Source: Geobacillus subterraneus
GTDB taxonomy: Bacteria > Bacillota > Bacilli > Bacillales > Anoxybacillaceae
Direction of reading: 5' to 3'
NCBI RefSeq assembly: GCF_001618685.1
Contig: NZ_CP014342.1
Coordinates: 1,240,001 to 1,304,000, forward strand
DNA: 64,000 nucleotides
The stretch's first letter is position 1; every line of letters begins with the position of its first letter. A program made the position numbers and the translations under genes. Positions 26,763-35,108 of the stretch are shown one piece after another. The notes beneath the pieces are model-generated. The model had not been told where the DNA came from, did no database searches, and saw nothing but the letters and a program-made list of their open reading frames with translations.

Positions 26763-26805
26763 GGCGGCAAGGAGCGAGGGGCTCTTTGCCGCCGATGGTT
26801 GTTTT
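26763..26805 (+). terminator. Terminator of the LacI-controlled operon
   Basis: GGCGGCAA (26763-26770) pairs with TTGCCGCC (26786-26793); TTGTTTTT follows a few bases later. Confidence 0.75.
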
Positions 26806-26926
26806 TCGCATGTTTGGCATCCTTCCGTCAACGGTTTTCGGGAAACAAGAAATCGAGCGTCCATCTTGATTCTCAAATGGCGAAGGGGGATGGTTGGGCT
26901 TTATTGTTGGGTCAATCCCCATCCTC

Positions 26927-27394
26927 CTAGCCAGTTGCCTGCCCCCACCTATGAATCAGCTTCATGAGCATCCGAACGGAAAACGATAAAACGAAAATGG
27001 TGAGAAACGAATACATCCACGTCCATCGGTGGTATTCAATCAAATCCGTGTACTTTTCATAAAACACCTCAACGACTGTCAAAACACCGGCATACAATGC
27101 GCACTGGACAATAATTCCAGGCAGGCGGGAATGGTACGAAGTTTGGTAAAAATAAACACAAACGGTCGGATAAAGAAAGTATTCAAAAAGAATGCTCGCT
27201 TCAAAATATTTGCCTAAAAAACGGACAGGGTACTCTAACAGCTTGGCTTCCACAACAATAACGCCAAAAAACGAGGAAAAGTACGCTTTTAACAGAAACA
27301 CTAAAATTTTGTCTTTGATGGGCGGGGTTCGCAAGCTGAAAAATAGTAGAATGATGCCAACAACAAGCAACCCCCACAAATGGATTCGGTCCAT
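26927..27394 (-). CDS. CBO0543-family membrane protein, copy 1
   Basis: This 155-residue protein has four to five hydrophobic helices. It has the family motif LLEYPVRFLGKYFEASILFE in the middle and YTDLIEYHRWTWMYSFLTIF near the end. The start has an AGGAGA site. A paralog is encoded at 28068-28529 on the same strand. The family is widespread in Bacillales and has no assigned function. Confidence 0.8.
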   Translation of the reverse strand: MDRIHLWGLLVVGIILLFFSLRTPPIKDKILVFLLKAYFSSFFGVIVVEAKLLEYPVRFLGKYFEASILFEYFLYPTVCVYFYQTSYHSRLPGIIVQCALYAGVLTVVEVFYEKYTDLIEYHRWTWMYSFLTIFVLSFSVRMLMKLIHRWGQATG

Positions 27395-27668
27395 CCGTTC
27401 ATCGTCTCCTATGATGACTTTGCTTATTGGTTAGTATGTGCGGCTTGGTGTCAAATCATCTTCAACTAGGCTGTTTTTGTCCGTACTTTGTCGCCAGATG
27501 GAGAGACCACTCCATATCCGCAAGCCGTTGTATGAAGGGGAAACGGTGGTTTTTCCCTGTCTTTCTAAGCATCATGTGCATCGTATCCAAGACGAAGAAA
27601 GAGAGGGACAAGGATTCGCTGGCAGCTTCAGTGTCCCCATGATCCAGCAAGTGCGTCAGCCCTGCATC

Positions 27669-28001
27669 TTACACAGCAAGCGCCGCTTGGCGGCGGATGC
27701 GCCCTTTCATGAACAGAAGCCGATGCCCATCGACGGTCAAATCGATCATCGCCCCATCGAGCACATCGTGTCCCGACTTCCGTTCATTCGCCTGCAAATA
27801 CGCGACCCGATACCACTTCTGGCCGTATTCAAAGTACATATACCGCCCGCGGCGAAAATCGATCCAAAACTTCACCGGCTCCCCGTTCACGGTTTTCCAG
27901 ACATACCCCCACGCCCGGTCCTGGCGAACCGGCGCCATTTTCGGCCGCGCCGAATTGATCGCTTCATAGTACAATCGGTGTTTCACGTCAAACAGCACCA
28001 C
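27669..28001 (-). CDS. Hypothetical protein between two membrane paralogs
   Basis: A 110-residue ORF with a GTG start preceded by AAAGGGG. The sequence is rich in aromatic and basic residues (RAWGYVWKTVNGEPVKFWID, RGRYMYFEYGQKWYRVAYLQ) and looks like a small beta-rich domain. There is no signal peptide and no membrane segment. I do not recognise the family. Confidence 0.6.
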   Translation of the reverse strand: MVLFDVKHRLYYEAINSARPKMAPVRQDRAWGYVWKTVNGEPVKFWIDFRRGRYMYFEYGQKWYRVAYLQANERKSGHDVLDGAMIDLTVDGHRLLFMKGRIRRQAALAV

Positions 28002-28067
28002 GATTCTTGTCCCCTTTCGGATAGGCTATAGTATATGTATAGCGCTTCAAAGGAAAAGTAGACATGC

Positions 28068-28529
28068 CTACTTCTCCGTCTTCCCCACCACCCGCCCCGC
28101 AAGCAGCCGAACGGCGAGCGTTAAGAAAAACATGGTCACGAAGGAGTACACCCATGTCCAGCGGTGGTACTCAATCAAATCCGTATACCGCTCAAATACT
28201 ACCTCTACCCCCGTCAACACCGCCGCATACCCCGCACATTGCGCCGCCACGCCCAACCAGCCCGAACGCCTTGATGTCGCATACACATATACGCTAACGA
28301 CCGGATAGAGAAGATATTCAAAAATGACACTATTGTCCGTATAAGCCGCAAAAAAACGGACCGGATACTCGAGCAGCCCGGCCCCAGCCACGATCGCACC
28401 GAAAAAACTCGCCGCATACGCATTGAGCAGAAAGGAGATCGACACTTCCCGCAACGACAACAAGCGGAAACTAAACAAAAGCAGACCGACGCCGATCGCT
28501 ACAAGCAGCCAAAGAATGAGCCATTCCAT
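28068..28529 (-). CDS. CBO0543-family membrane protein, copy 2
   Basis: The 153-residue paralog of the 26927-27394 gene has the same layout: GLLEYPVRFFAAYTDNSVIF and YTDLIEYHRWTWVYSFVTMF. The start at 28529 follows GGAGG; the frame begins at 28541. The two copies have diverged substantially, so the duplication is not recent. Function unknown. Confidence 0.8.
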   Translation of the reverse strand: MEWLILWLLVAIGVGLLLFSFRLLSLREVSISFLLNAYAASFFGAIVAGAGLLEYPVRFFAAYTDNSVIFEYLLYPVVSVYVYATSRRSGWLGVAAQCAGYAAVLTGVEVVFERYTDLIEYHRWTWVYSFVTMFFLTLAVRLLAGRVVGKTEK

Positions 28530-28752
28530 ACAAGCCTCCAAGCACGAATCATGTCGATTTTTCTTTAATATGGCACGGAGGAGGGGGGAGTATGTGAGTC
28601 TTTTGGTTTAGTTATTTTGTGACGATTGATAACAGTTTTATTTAGCCAGAAACAATAGTCCTTAGAAAAAGGGCCTTCTGCTTGTTCTTTCTATGAAAAA
28701 AAGGCGAGATCTTGTAAAATAATCGTATAGTCTCGTAGATGGAGGAATAGAT

Positions 28753-29079
28753 ATGCCGATATACAATAAACTCGTTCGCGACCGCATCCCAGCCATTATC
28801 GAACAAGCCGGAAAAACGTTCACCGCTCGCATACTCGATGAGGAAGAATATAAGAAAGAACTGCAGAAGAAAGCGTTTGAAGAGCTTGAGGAGTATGTTC
28901 AGGCAGCGACCGACGAGGCCGCCATCGAAGAGCTTGCGGATGTGTTGGAAATTATTCATGCCTTAGCCGCGTGTCATGGCGCTTCGATCGAACAAGTGGA
29001 ACAAATCCGGGCGAAAAAAGCAGAAGAACGCGGGGGCTTCCGTGAAAAAATTTTTTTAGTCGAGGTTCATGATGAGTAA
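28753..29079 (+). CDS. MazG-like nucleotide pyrophosphohydrolase
   Basis: This 108-residue all-alpha protein resembles phosphoribosyl-ATP pyrophosphatase/MazG-like house-cleaning enzymes. It opens YNKLVRDRIPAIIEQAGKTF and has the metal-binding pattern KKAFEELEEYVQAATDEAAI-EELADVLEIIHAL, with the EExxE and ExxD acids. Start after GGAGGAA. Its 3' end overlaps the helicase gene by 11 bp. The pairing suggests a role linked to the helicase, possibly in defence or nucleotide sanitation, by inference only. Confidence 0.85.
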   Translation: MPIYNKLVRDRIPAIIEQAGKTFTARILDEEEYKKELQKKAFEELEEYVQAATDEAAIEELADVLEIIHALAACHGASIEQVEQIRAKKAEERGGFREKIFLVEVHDE

Positions 29080-31519
29080 AGTCGAGTTGATTTCACGGCG
29101 GCTCATTGACAAGCTGCAGGAACAAATAGGCCGCTCATCGACGATATACATATTGACGTCGTTTGCCATGAAATCCGGGGTTCGCCTATTGAAGGACAGT
29201 TTGCGGGTAGCGGCAGAGCGGGGGGCAGACATCAAAATTTGTATCGGTGATTACTTGTTTGTCACCCAGCCGGAAGCGCTGTGTGAACTGATTTCGATTC
29301 ATCCTGACATCGAAGTGCGTCTGTTTAGAAGTGATGGGATTTCGTTTCATCCGAAGGCTTATCTGTTTGAGGACAGCGAACAAGGCTACTTTATCATCGG
29401 GTCTTCTAATTTATCTCATTCAGCTCTCACAGACGGCATCGAGTGGAATGTGGGGCTGGATAAAAGTGTTGATGAAGATGTATTTGCCGAAGCGATGGAG
29501 CAGTTTTTAAAGCTGTTTTACGCTCCGGAAACGGTGCCGGTCAACGCCGAAACGATCGCTGACTATGAAAAACAGTATCAAGATAATCACCAACGCCATC
29601 CCAACTTATCTCGTACATGGGCTGAGACAGAGGAAATCGAGTTAATGCTTCCGTCGGAAACGGAAAAGAAGCAAGAAGAAGAGACGGCGGACAAGGCCGA
29701 TGTTGTTCATGAGACGGCTACTCCATATGGAACGATCCAGCCGCGCTTTGCCCAAGTTGAGGCATTGGAGCGGTTGGAAGCTGCGTATGAAGAAGGATAC
29801 GACAAAGCGATGGTTGTCATGGCGACCGGGTTGGGAAAAACATACTTGGCTGCTTTTTTTGCCCGCCGTTTTTCGCGAGTGCTGTTCATCGCCCATCGCG
29901 AGGAGATTCTTCGCCAGGCAAAACAGTCGTTCGAACGTGTGATCCCGGATCGAACGGCGGGTATATACGACGGCAATCAAAAAGATGGAAATGCGGATAT
30001 GGTGTTTGCCTCGATCTTTACGCTGAGCATGAAAAAACATTTGCTTTCGTTTCGTCCTGACTCATTTGACTTGATTATTGTCGACGAGTTCCACCATGCG
30101 GCGGCTCGCTCATATGAGCGCGTCCTTCGCTATTTCCGGCCGGAGTTTTTGCTTGGCATCACCGCCACTCCAGATCGGAACGACAATAAAGATGTGTACG
30201 CGATTTGCGATGGAAACGTTGCCTACCGCATTGACTTTATTGAAGCAGTGCAGCGCGGTTGGCTTGCGCCGTTTCGCTATTATGGCGTGTACGATGACAC
30301 TGATTATTCGCAAATCAAATGGCTCGGCAGCCGCTATGATGAGAAAGAATTGCTTCAAGCGCAGCTTCGCGAGGAGATGGCGGAAAACATTTTGCGAGCA
30401 TGGGAGCAATATAAGAAAACAAGAACACTTGTTTTTTGTTCATCGATTCGGCAAGCCGATTTCTTGTGCGAATATTTCCGCCGCCATGGCTACCGGACGA
30501 TCAGCCTTCACTCGAAGCAAACGGACATCCCGCGCCAACAGGCCATTGCCATGTTGGAACACCGTGAACTGGACGCTATTTTCACCGTCGACTTGTTCAA
30601 TGAAGGGGTCGATATTCCTTCTGTCGATACACTTTTGTTCGTGCGGCCGACGGAATCGTTGACCGTCTTCACCCAGCAAGTCGGGCGCGGGCTGCGGCTG
30701 TATGAGGGCAAGGACTACTGCGTGATCATTGATTTAATCGGAAACTACCGCAATGCTGATGTCAAACTGCGCCTCTTTGATGCACAGCGGGGCGAAACGA
30801 AGAAAAAGGCGAGGGAATCCGTTGTGCCAACGGTTCCGGAACCATGCGAACTGCATCTTGATGTCCAGGCCATCCATCTTCTCGAGGAGATGCAGAAAAA
30901 ACGCCAACCGCGCAAAGAACGGCTGCTGGCCGATTACAGACAGCTCAAGCAAGAGCTTGGACGTCGTCCGAGCTACATGGAGTTGCACTTACACGGCAGA
31001 AGTGAAGCAGCGGAATATAAATCAGAGTTTAAGTCGTATTTTGGCTTCCTTTATTGGGCAGGGGAGCTGTCGGATTTAGAGAAGGAAGTGTTTCTTAAGC
31101 ATGAACCGTGGCTTGTTGAGGTTGAGCGGACGGTAATGTCGAAAAGTTATAAAATGGTTGTCTTAAAAGCCATGCTCGAGCGCGGGCCTTCGGGCTGGCA
31201 TGAGCCCATCACTCCGCAACAAGCGGCACCGTTCTTTCACCAGTATTTAACAGAAAAAGAATACCGGAAGCGCGTTGATTTTTCCGATGGGGAAACGAAA
31301 CGACTTTGGGAGTACGACGAGGAAAAGGTGAGCAAACTGATCGCCCGCATGCCGATGACGAAATGGAGCGGCAGCTCAAAGGGACTGATCTCCTTTGCAA
31401 ACAATGTGTTTGCGCTCCAATTTTCCATCGCACATGAACATGAAGAAATCTTGTACAACTGGACGAAAGAAATTTGTGAGTATCGGTTGCATGTGTATTT
31501 TGAGAGGAAAAGTGGATAA
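29069..31519 (+). CDS. PLD-like nuclease fused to superfamily 2 helicase
   Basis: The protein of 816 residues has an N-terminal phospholipase D-like domain (about 1-180) with one HKD signature, FHPKAYLF plus IIGSSNLSHSAL. An SF2 helicase core follows: Walker A VVMATGLGKTYLA, motif II IIVDEFHHAA, motif III GITATPDR, motif V FNEGVDIPSVDTLLF and motif VI TQQVGRGLRLYEG. The C-terminal 230 residues are of unknown fold. Such enzymes are often found in defence islands. Translation is coupled to the upstream pyrophosphohydrolase gene; the start may also be 29072. Confidence 0.88.
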   Translation: MMSKVELISRRLIDKLQEQIGRSSTIYILTSFAMKSGVRLLKDSLRVAAERGADIKICIGDYLFVTQPEALCELISIHPDIEVRLFRSDGISFHPKAYLFEDSEQGYFIIGSSNLSHSALTDGIEWNVGLDKSVDEDVFAEAMEQFLKLFYAPETVPVNAETIADYEKQYQDNHQRHPNLSRTWAETEEIELMLPSETEKKQEEETADKADVVHETATPYGTIQPRFAQVEALERLEAAYEEGYDKAMVVMATGLGKTYLAAFFARRFSRVLFIAHREEILRQAKQSFERVIPDRTAGIYDGNQKDGNADMVFASIFTLSMKKHLLSFRPDSFDLIIVDEFHHAAARSYERVLRYFRPEFLLGITATPDRNDNKDVYAICDGNVAYRIDFIEAVQRGWLAPFRYYGVYDDTDYSQIKWLGSRYDEKELLQAQLREEMAENILRAWEQYKKTRTLVFCSSIRQADFLCEYFRRHGYRTISLHSKQTDIPRQQAIAMLEHRELDAIFTVDLFNEGVDIPSVDTLLFVRPTESLTVFTQQVGRGLRLYEGKDYCVIIDLIGNYRNADVKLRLFDAQRGETKKKARESVVPTVPEPCELHLDVQAIHLLEEMQKKRQPRKERLLADYRQLKQELGRRPSYMELHLHGRSEAAEYKSEFKSYFGFLYWAGELSDLEKEVFLKHEPWLVEVERTVMSKSYKMVVLKAMLERGPSGWHEPITPQQAAPFFHQYLTEKEYRKRVDFSDGETKRLWEYDEEKVSKLIARMPMTKWSGSSKGLISFANNVFALQFSIAHEHEEILYNWTKEICEYRLHVYFERKSG

Positions 31520-31621
31520 ATGAGGATAGGAGTATCATCCTTAATAACTACACAGGATATTCGGTCACATGTGCTTACTCGAGGGGAAGCGGCAAATAGA
31601 ATCTAAGGGGGAGAGGGTAAA

Positions 31622-32413
31622 GTGTTTTCTGTTGCATCAATAAACCCAACAGAGGCTCGGCGGATGATACGAAATAACGAATGGATAAAACCGACGGCAG
31701 GAGTGGCAAACGGCTATACACAAGCTAACCTAGTTGTTTTGCCAAAAGAATTGGCGTTTGAGTTTCTCCTATTTTGCCAACGCAATCCGAGGCCTTGTCC
31801 GGTATTGGATGTGACGGAGCCAGGATCATGGGTTCCAAACCTGGTGGCACCGAACGCAGATTTACGTGTGGATTTGCCGAAATACAGGATTTATCGAAAT
31901 GGCGTACTAACAGAAGAGAGAACAGACATTATTGATCTTTGGAATGAAGAAATGGTCGGTTTTCTATTAGGGTGCAGTTTTACGTTTGAGCATGCTCTAA
32001 TGAATAATGGAATCCCCGTTCGCCATATTGAAGAAAGCCGGAATGTTCCGATGTATAAAACGAATATTCCGTGTGTAAAAGCAGGAAGATTTGAAGGGCC
32101 TATGGTTGTAAGCATGCGCCCTATCCGTCGTAAGGACGTGGTAAGGGCAGTCCAAGTCACAAGCCGTTTTCCATCTGTTCATGGGGCTCCTATTCATATT
32201 GGTGATCCAGAACAGATAGGAATCAAGAACATTCATCAACCTGATTTTGGTGATCCGGTCACAATACATGAGGGAGAAGTCCCTGTGTTTTGGGCTTGTG
32301 GGGTTACACCTCAGGCTGTTGCGATGGAAGTAAAGCCGGAAATTATGGTTACTCATGCTCCAGGGCATATGTTTATCACCGATTTGCGTGATGAGCAGTT
32401 TGGAGTTTTGTAG
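31622..32413 (+). CDS. YcsI/D-glutamate cyclase-like putative hydro-lyase (DUF1445)
   Basis: This 263-residue protein belongs to the YcsI family: ARRMIRNNEWIKPTAGVANG, GYTQANLVVLPKELAFEFLL, PCPVLDVTEPGSW, and VPVFWACGVTPQAVAMEVKP near the C-terminus. A mammalian relative is the D-glutamate cyclase; the bacterial members are called putative hydro-lyases. GTG start after GGGGGAGAGG. It is a single gene between the helicase pair and an insertion sequence, with codon use more AT-rich than most neighbours. Confidence 0.88.
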   Translation: MFSVASINPTEARRMIRNNEWIKPTAGVANGYTQANLVVLPKELAFEFLLFCQRNPRPCPVLDVTEPGSWVPNLVAPNADLRVDLPKYRIYRNGVLTEERTDIIDLWNEEMVGFLLGCSFTFEHALMNNGIPVRHIEESRNVPMYKTNIPCVKAGRFEGPMVVSMRPIRRKDVVRAVQVTSRFPSVHGAPIHIGDPEQIGIKNIHQPDFGDPVTIHEGEVPVFWACGVTPQAVAMEVKPEIMVTHAPGHMFITDLRDEQFGVL

Positions 32414-32622
32414 CGCAAATGATTTCTTTATCTCGATCCGGAAGAAAAAAGACGATTAACGTTTTGGTAATCGACAGAATTCGTGGTGATCGTTGTTTCT
32501 ATAATGGATAGATGGACAAGTCATCAACTACATGCGTATTTGAATATGGAAAGAAGGTAGGAGAAGAAATTCTCTAAGCAAAATCTATACTTCTAAAATA
32601 GAAATCGTTGATTGACTTATTT

Positions 32623-33991
32623 CTGTAGATGAGTATTTTTCATTACAGTAATTTCCATTCCCTAAGAGACAAACAGGGGACCCCTTAGGCGACATGGAGC
32701 TGTTTTTTGATCACATCAATGGGAATATCTTGCTTTGCGGCGTCATAGATGAACTCGACGACGCTGTGCCCTTTCCGAGACCGAAGAAGCTCCAGGCCGG
32801 AAGAGATGTCTTGTTGAGATTCCGCGATGCTGTATACGCAGGCTAACAGCACCACGACCCAATACCGTTTCACCGCCCGAACGTGGCGAACACGGTACCC
32901 ATCGAGCTTCAGCTGGTCTTTTGCCTGCCGGAAAAAGCATTCGATCGTCCAGCGCTGGGCATAGTAACGCAAGATGTCTTCGTCACTCAGCTCCCGGTCG
33001 GTGCTCAATATGACATGGAGATGATCCGGCGTCATCGGTTGATCCGCCTTCCAAGCCAGCAGCACCACCGCGTCATCAAGACCGTTGAGCGCGCCTTCGT
33101 AGCGGTAGACACGATAGCGCTCGTTCCCCACCGTGACGAGGCGGGTGTCGTTTGGCTCGATATAGCGGGCAAACTCCTTCGCTTGGATGGCGATACCTTT
33201 CGGGTAGAGAATCCGGTTCGTCTTGAGCATGGCGATGACATGGAATCCTTGTTTCAGACAGGCTTCGATGAGCGCTTGGGACGGATACCATGAATCCACG
33301 AGCACATACACCGGCTGAGCCCGCTTCCCCTTGAGCGAGGAAAGCATCTCGATCGCCAGGTCGATTTTGCTTCTTCCCGATGTCTTGTCATACAGACGAA
33401 AGGCGAACGGAAACGCTTGCGTGAAGGTGTGCACCATCAGCCAAACAAGCGAATGCCCCCAGACCAATTGATGATCGCTGTGAGAGAAATGCCAGTCACA
33501 CCCTTGAATGGCGTGCGTTGCCCGTGACGAAGGCTTCGTTTTTTGGCAAATGGTATCATCAATCGAAAGGAACAGGGGTTGATTCGTCCGTTTGGCCAGG
33601 CGTTCGATCTGGCGAAGAACCCACTCCTGAAGCTTCTCAAGCAGTTTTTCCTCGTTCCAAGGGCTTTTCGTGAAAAAGTGGCTGAGCGTGGTTCGATGAT
33701 TCGGATGAAAACTCCAGTACCGGACATCCGTCAATGTCCCCGAACATCCCTTGGTCGTCAAGGCGTCGACAAGATGAACGAGATGCTTGATGACCGGCTT
33801 CGAGAAATAAAGCGCCAATCCCAGCGTCATGAAAAACTTGTGGATTCCTTGATGATGTGCTAATCTATTCATGAGACATGAACCTCCTTGTGGGTAGTTG
33901 GTAGCACATCTATTCTAACCAAGGAATCGGGTTCATGTCTCCTTTTTTGTTTAGTTTGTAAATTTATGTTAGCAAATTTGCTCATCTACAG
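32623..33991 (-). mobile_element. IS701-type insertion sequence, 1369 bp
   Basis: Terminal inverted repeats CTGTAGATGAG (32623-32633) and CTCATCTACAG (33981-33991) flank one intact transposase. No convincing target duplication is visible outside the ends. Confidence 0.85.
32685..33872 (-). CDS. IS701-family (IS4 superfamily) DDE transposase
   Basis: The 395-residue DDE transposase appears intact. The catalytic acids sit in LFLSIDDTICQK, VYVLVDSWYPSQ and YYAQRWTIECFFRQAKDQLK, the last being the YREK-like motif of the IS4 superfamily. The start is ATG at 33872 with AGGAGG upstream. The element copies by cut and paste. Confidence 0.93.
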   Translation of the reverse strand: MNRLAHHQGIHKFFMTLGLALYFSKPVIKHLVHLVDALTTKGCSGTLTDVRYWSFHPNHRTTLSHFFTKSPWNEEKLLEKLQEWVLRQIERLAKRTNQPLFLSIDDTICQKTKPSSRATHAIQGCDWHFSHSDHQLVWGHSLVWLMVHTFTQAFPFAFRLYDKTSGRSKIDLAIEMLSSLKGKRAQPVYVLVDSWYPSQALIEACLKQGFHVIAMLKTNRILYPKGIAIQAKEFARYIEPNDTRLVTVGNERYRVYRYEGALNGLDDAVVLLAWKADQPMTPDHLHVILSTDRELSDEDILRYYAQRWTIECFFRQAKDQLKLDGYRVRHVRAVKRYWVVVLLACVYSIAESQQDISSGLELLRSRKGHSVVEFIYDAAKQDIPIDVIKKQLHVA

Positions 33992-34229
33992 TACCGTAAT
34001 CAAAGTGTAATGAATCGTGCGAAGTAGTGTTGATGGGGATATGAAAATGGAACGAAGTAATAGTAAGAAGTAAAGAACACGGGTGGCTGTTTTCTTTGCC
34101 GTTCGTAAAGAAAGTGTTTATAGCCATCGTCTTAGTTCGTGTCTCAATAGCGGTTATAGTGGATGGTTCTTTGGAGCATCAACGTGAGTGACTGTGGAAT
34201 TGGATACAGGGGAATATGGGGATGCGCTG
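33992..34229. other. Gene-free flank between the IS701 element and the sulfur cluster
   Basis: About 240 bp with no supported gene. One frame encodes a short hydrophobic run (SLPFVKKVFIAIVLVRVSIA), but it has no start signal and may be a remnant. Confidence 0.3.
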
Positions 34230-34259
34230 AAAAAGCAGCGAAAATAACGCTGCTTTTTT
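34230..34259 (+). terminator. Terminator upstream of the sulfur cluster
   Basis: AAAAAGCAGCG pairs with CGCTGCTTTTTT, and the T tract is long. It insulates the cluster promoter that begins at 34261. Confidence 0.88.
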
Positions 34260-34260
34260 G

Positions 34261-34325
34261 TTGACAAACAAAAAAGCATTCGATAACATGGTTAGTGTAA
34301 TACACATACATGTATATGTATGTGT
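34261..34325 (+). promoter_or_regulatory. Promoter and palindromic operator of the first sulfur operon
   Basis: TTGACA (34261-34266), 17 bp and TAACAT (34284-34289) make a strong sigma-A promoter. Immediately downstream, ACACATACAT (34302-34311) and ATGTATGTGT (34316-34325) form 10-bp inverted arms around GTAT. This palindrome differs from the ATAC/GTAT sites in the rest of the cluster, so a second regulator is likely. Confidence 0.7.
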
Positions 34326-34401
34326 CTGGGCGACATGTATGTATAGAATTGAGTTAAGTACTCAAACATAATGACGAAAATATTCAAGGAGGTTGTTTTC
34401 G

Positions 34402-34791
34402 ATGAAAGTGGCGATTATTGCAGCAAACGGCGGGTTGTTTGATGCGTACAAGGTGTTTAACATTGCGACAGCGGCTGCGGCGGCAGACGCAGAAGTCGGC
34501 GTGTTTTTCACATTTGAAGGGTTGAATCTCATCCATAAAGAGGCGCACAAACAATTGCCGATTCCTGAAGGGAAAGAGCATTTTCAACAAGGGTTCCAAA
34601 AAGCGAACGTTCCATCGATTGCCGAGTTGCTTCAAATGGCGCAAGAGATGGGTGTTAAACTGATCGCTTGCCAAATGACGATGGATGTCATGGGGCTTGA
34701 CAAAAACCAATTCGTCGATGGCATTGAGGTGGCGGGAGCAGCGACGTTCCTGCAGTTTGCGAAAGACGCCGATATTACATTGGCCTTCTAA
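34402..34791 (+). CDS. DsrE/DsrF-like sulfur carrier protein
   Basis: This 129-residue protein has the DsrE/TusD-like fold: VAIIAANGGLFDAYKVFNIA, AEVGVFFTFEGLNLIHKEAH, and MGVKLIACQMTMDVMGLDKN, whose cysteine is the probable sulfur-carrying residue. Such proteins relay persulfide sulfur between rhodaneses and TusA. The ATG at 34402 follows AAGGAGG. It is the first gene of an operon with a glutaredoxin and a persulfide dioxygenase. Confidence 0.88.
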   Translation: MKVAIIAANGGLFDAYKVFNIATAAAAADAEVGVFFTFEGLNLIHKEAHKQLPIPEGKEHFQQGFQKANVPSIAELLQMAQEMGVKLIACQMTMDVMGLDKNQFVDGIEVAGAATFLQFAKDADITLAF

Positions 34792-34816
34792 TCGAAAGAG
34801 AGGAGGAAAGAGAATC

Positions 34817-35062
34817 ATGGCACAAGTTACTGTTTATACTACAACGACGTGCCCATACTGCGTCATGGCGAAAAACTTTTTGCGCGCTCAAGGGATTCCG
34901 TTTAAAGAAGTGAATGTCGAATTCGACCCGGAAGCAGCGCGCAGACTGGTGGAAACGACGGGGCAAATGGGCGTGCCCCAAATCGAAATCGGCGGCCGTT
35001 GGGTGCTCGGGTATGATCCAGATGCCATTATGGCATTGTGGAATCAGACGAATCATCGTTGA
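34817..35062 (+). CDS. Glutaredoxin-like protein (CPYC)
   Basis: The 81-residue thioredoxin-fold protein has the dithiol motif in TVYTTTTCPYCVMAKNFLRA and the cis-proline segment GQMGVPQIEIGGRWVLGYDP. It would reduce mixed disulfides or persulfides. Low-GC Gram-positives of this group use bacillithiol rather than glutathione, so the partner is probably bacillithiol or a protein persulfide. RBS GAGAGGAGG, 25 bp after the DsrE-like gene. Confidence 0.9.
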   Translation: MAQVTVYTTTTCPYCVMAKNFLRAQGIPFKEVNVEFDPEAARRLVETTGQMGVPQIEIGGRWVLGYDPDAIMALWNQTNHR

Positions 35063-35108
35063 GAATAATGGACCATTGACAAAACCATAAGATCAGGAGG
35101 GGATATCG

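Noticed and set aside
32610-34000. Target site duplication of the IS701 element
   Set aside because: Bases outside the two inverted repeats (ATTT and TACC) do not match, so no duplication is claimed.
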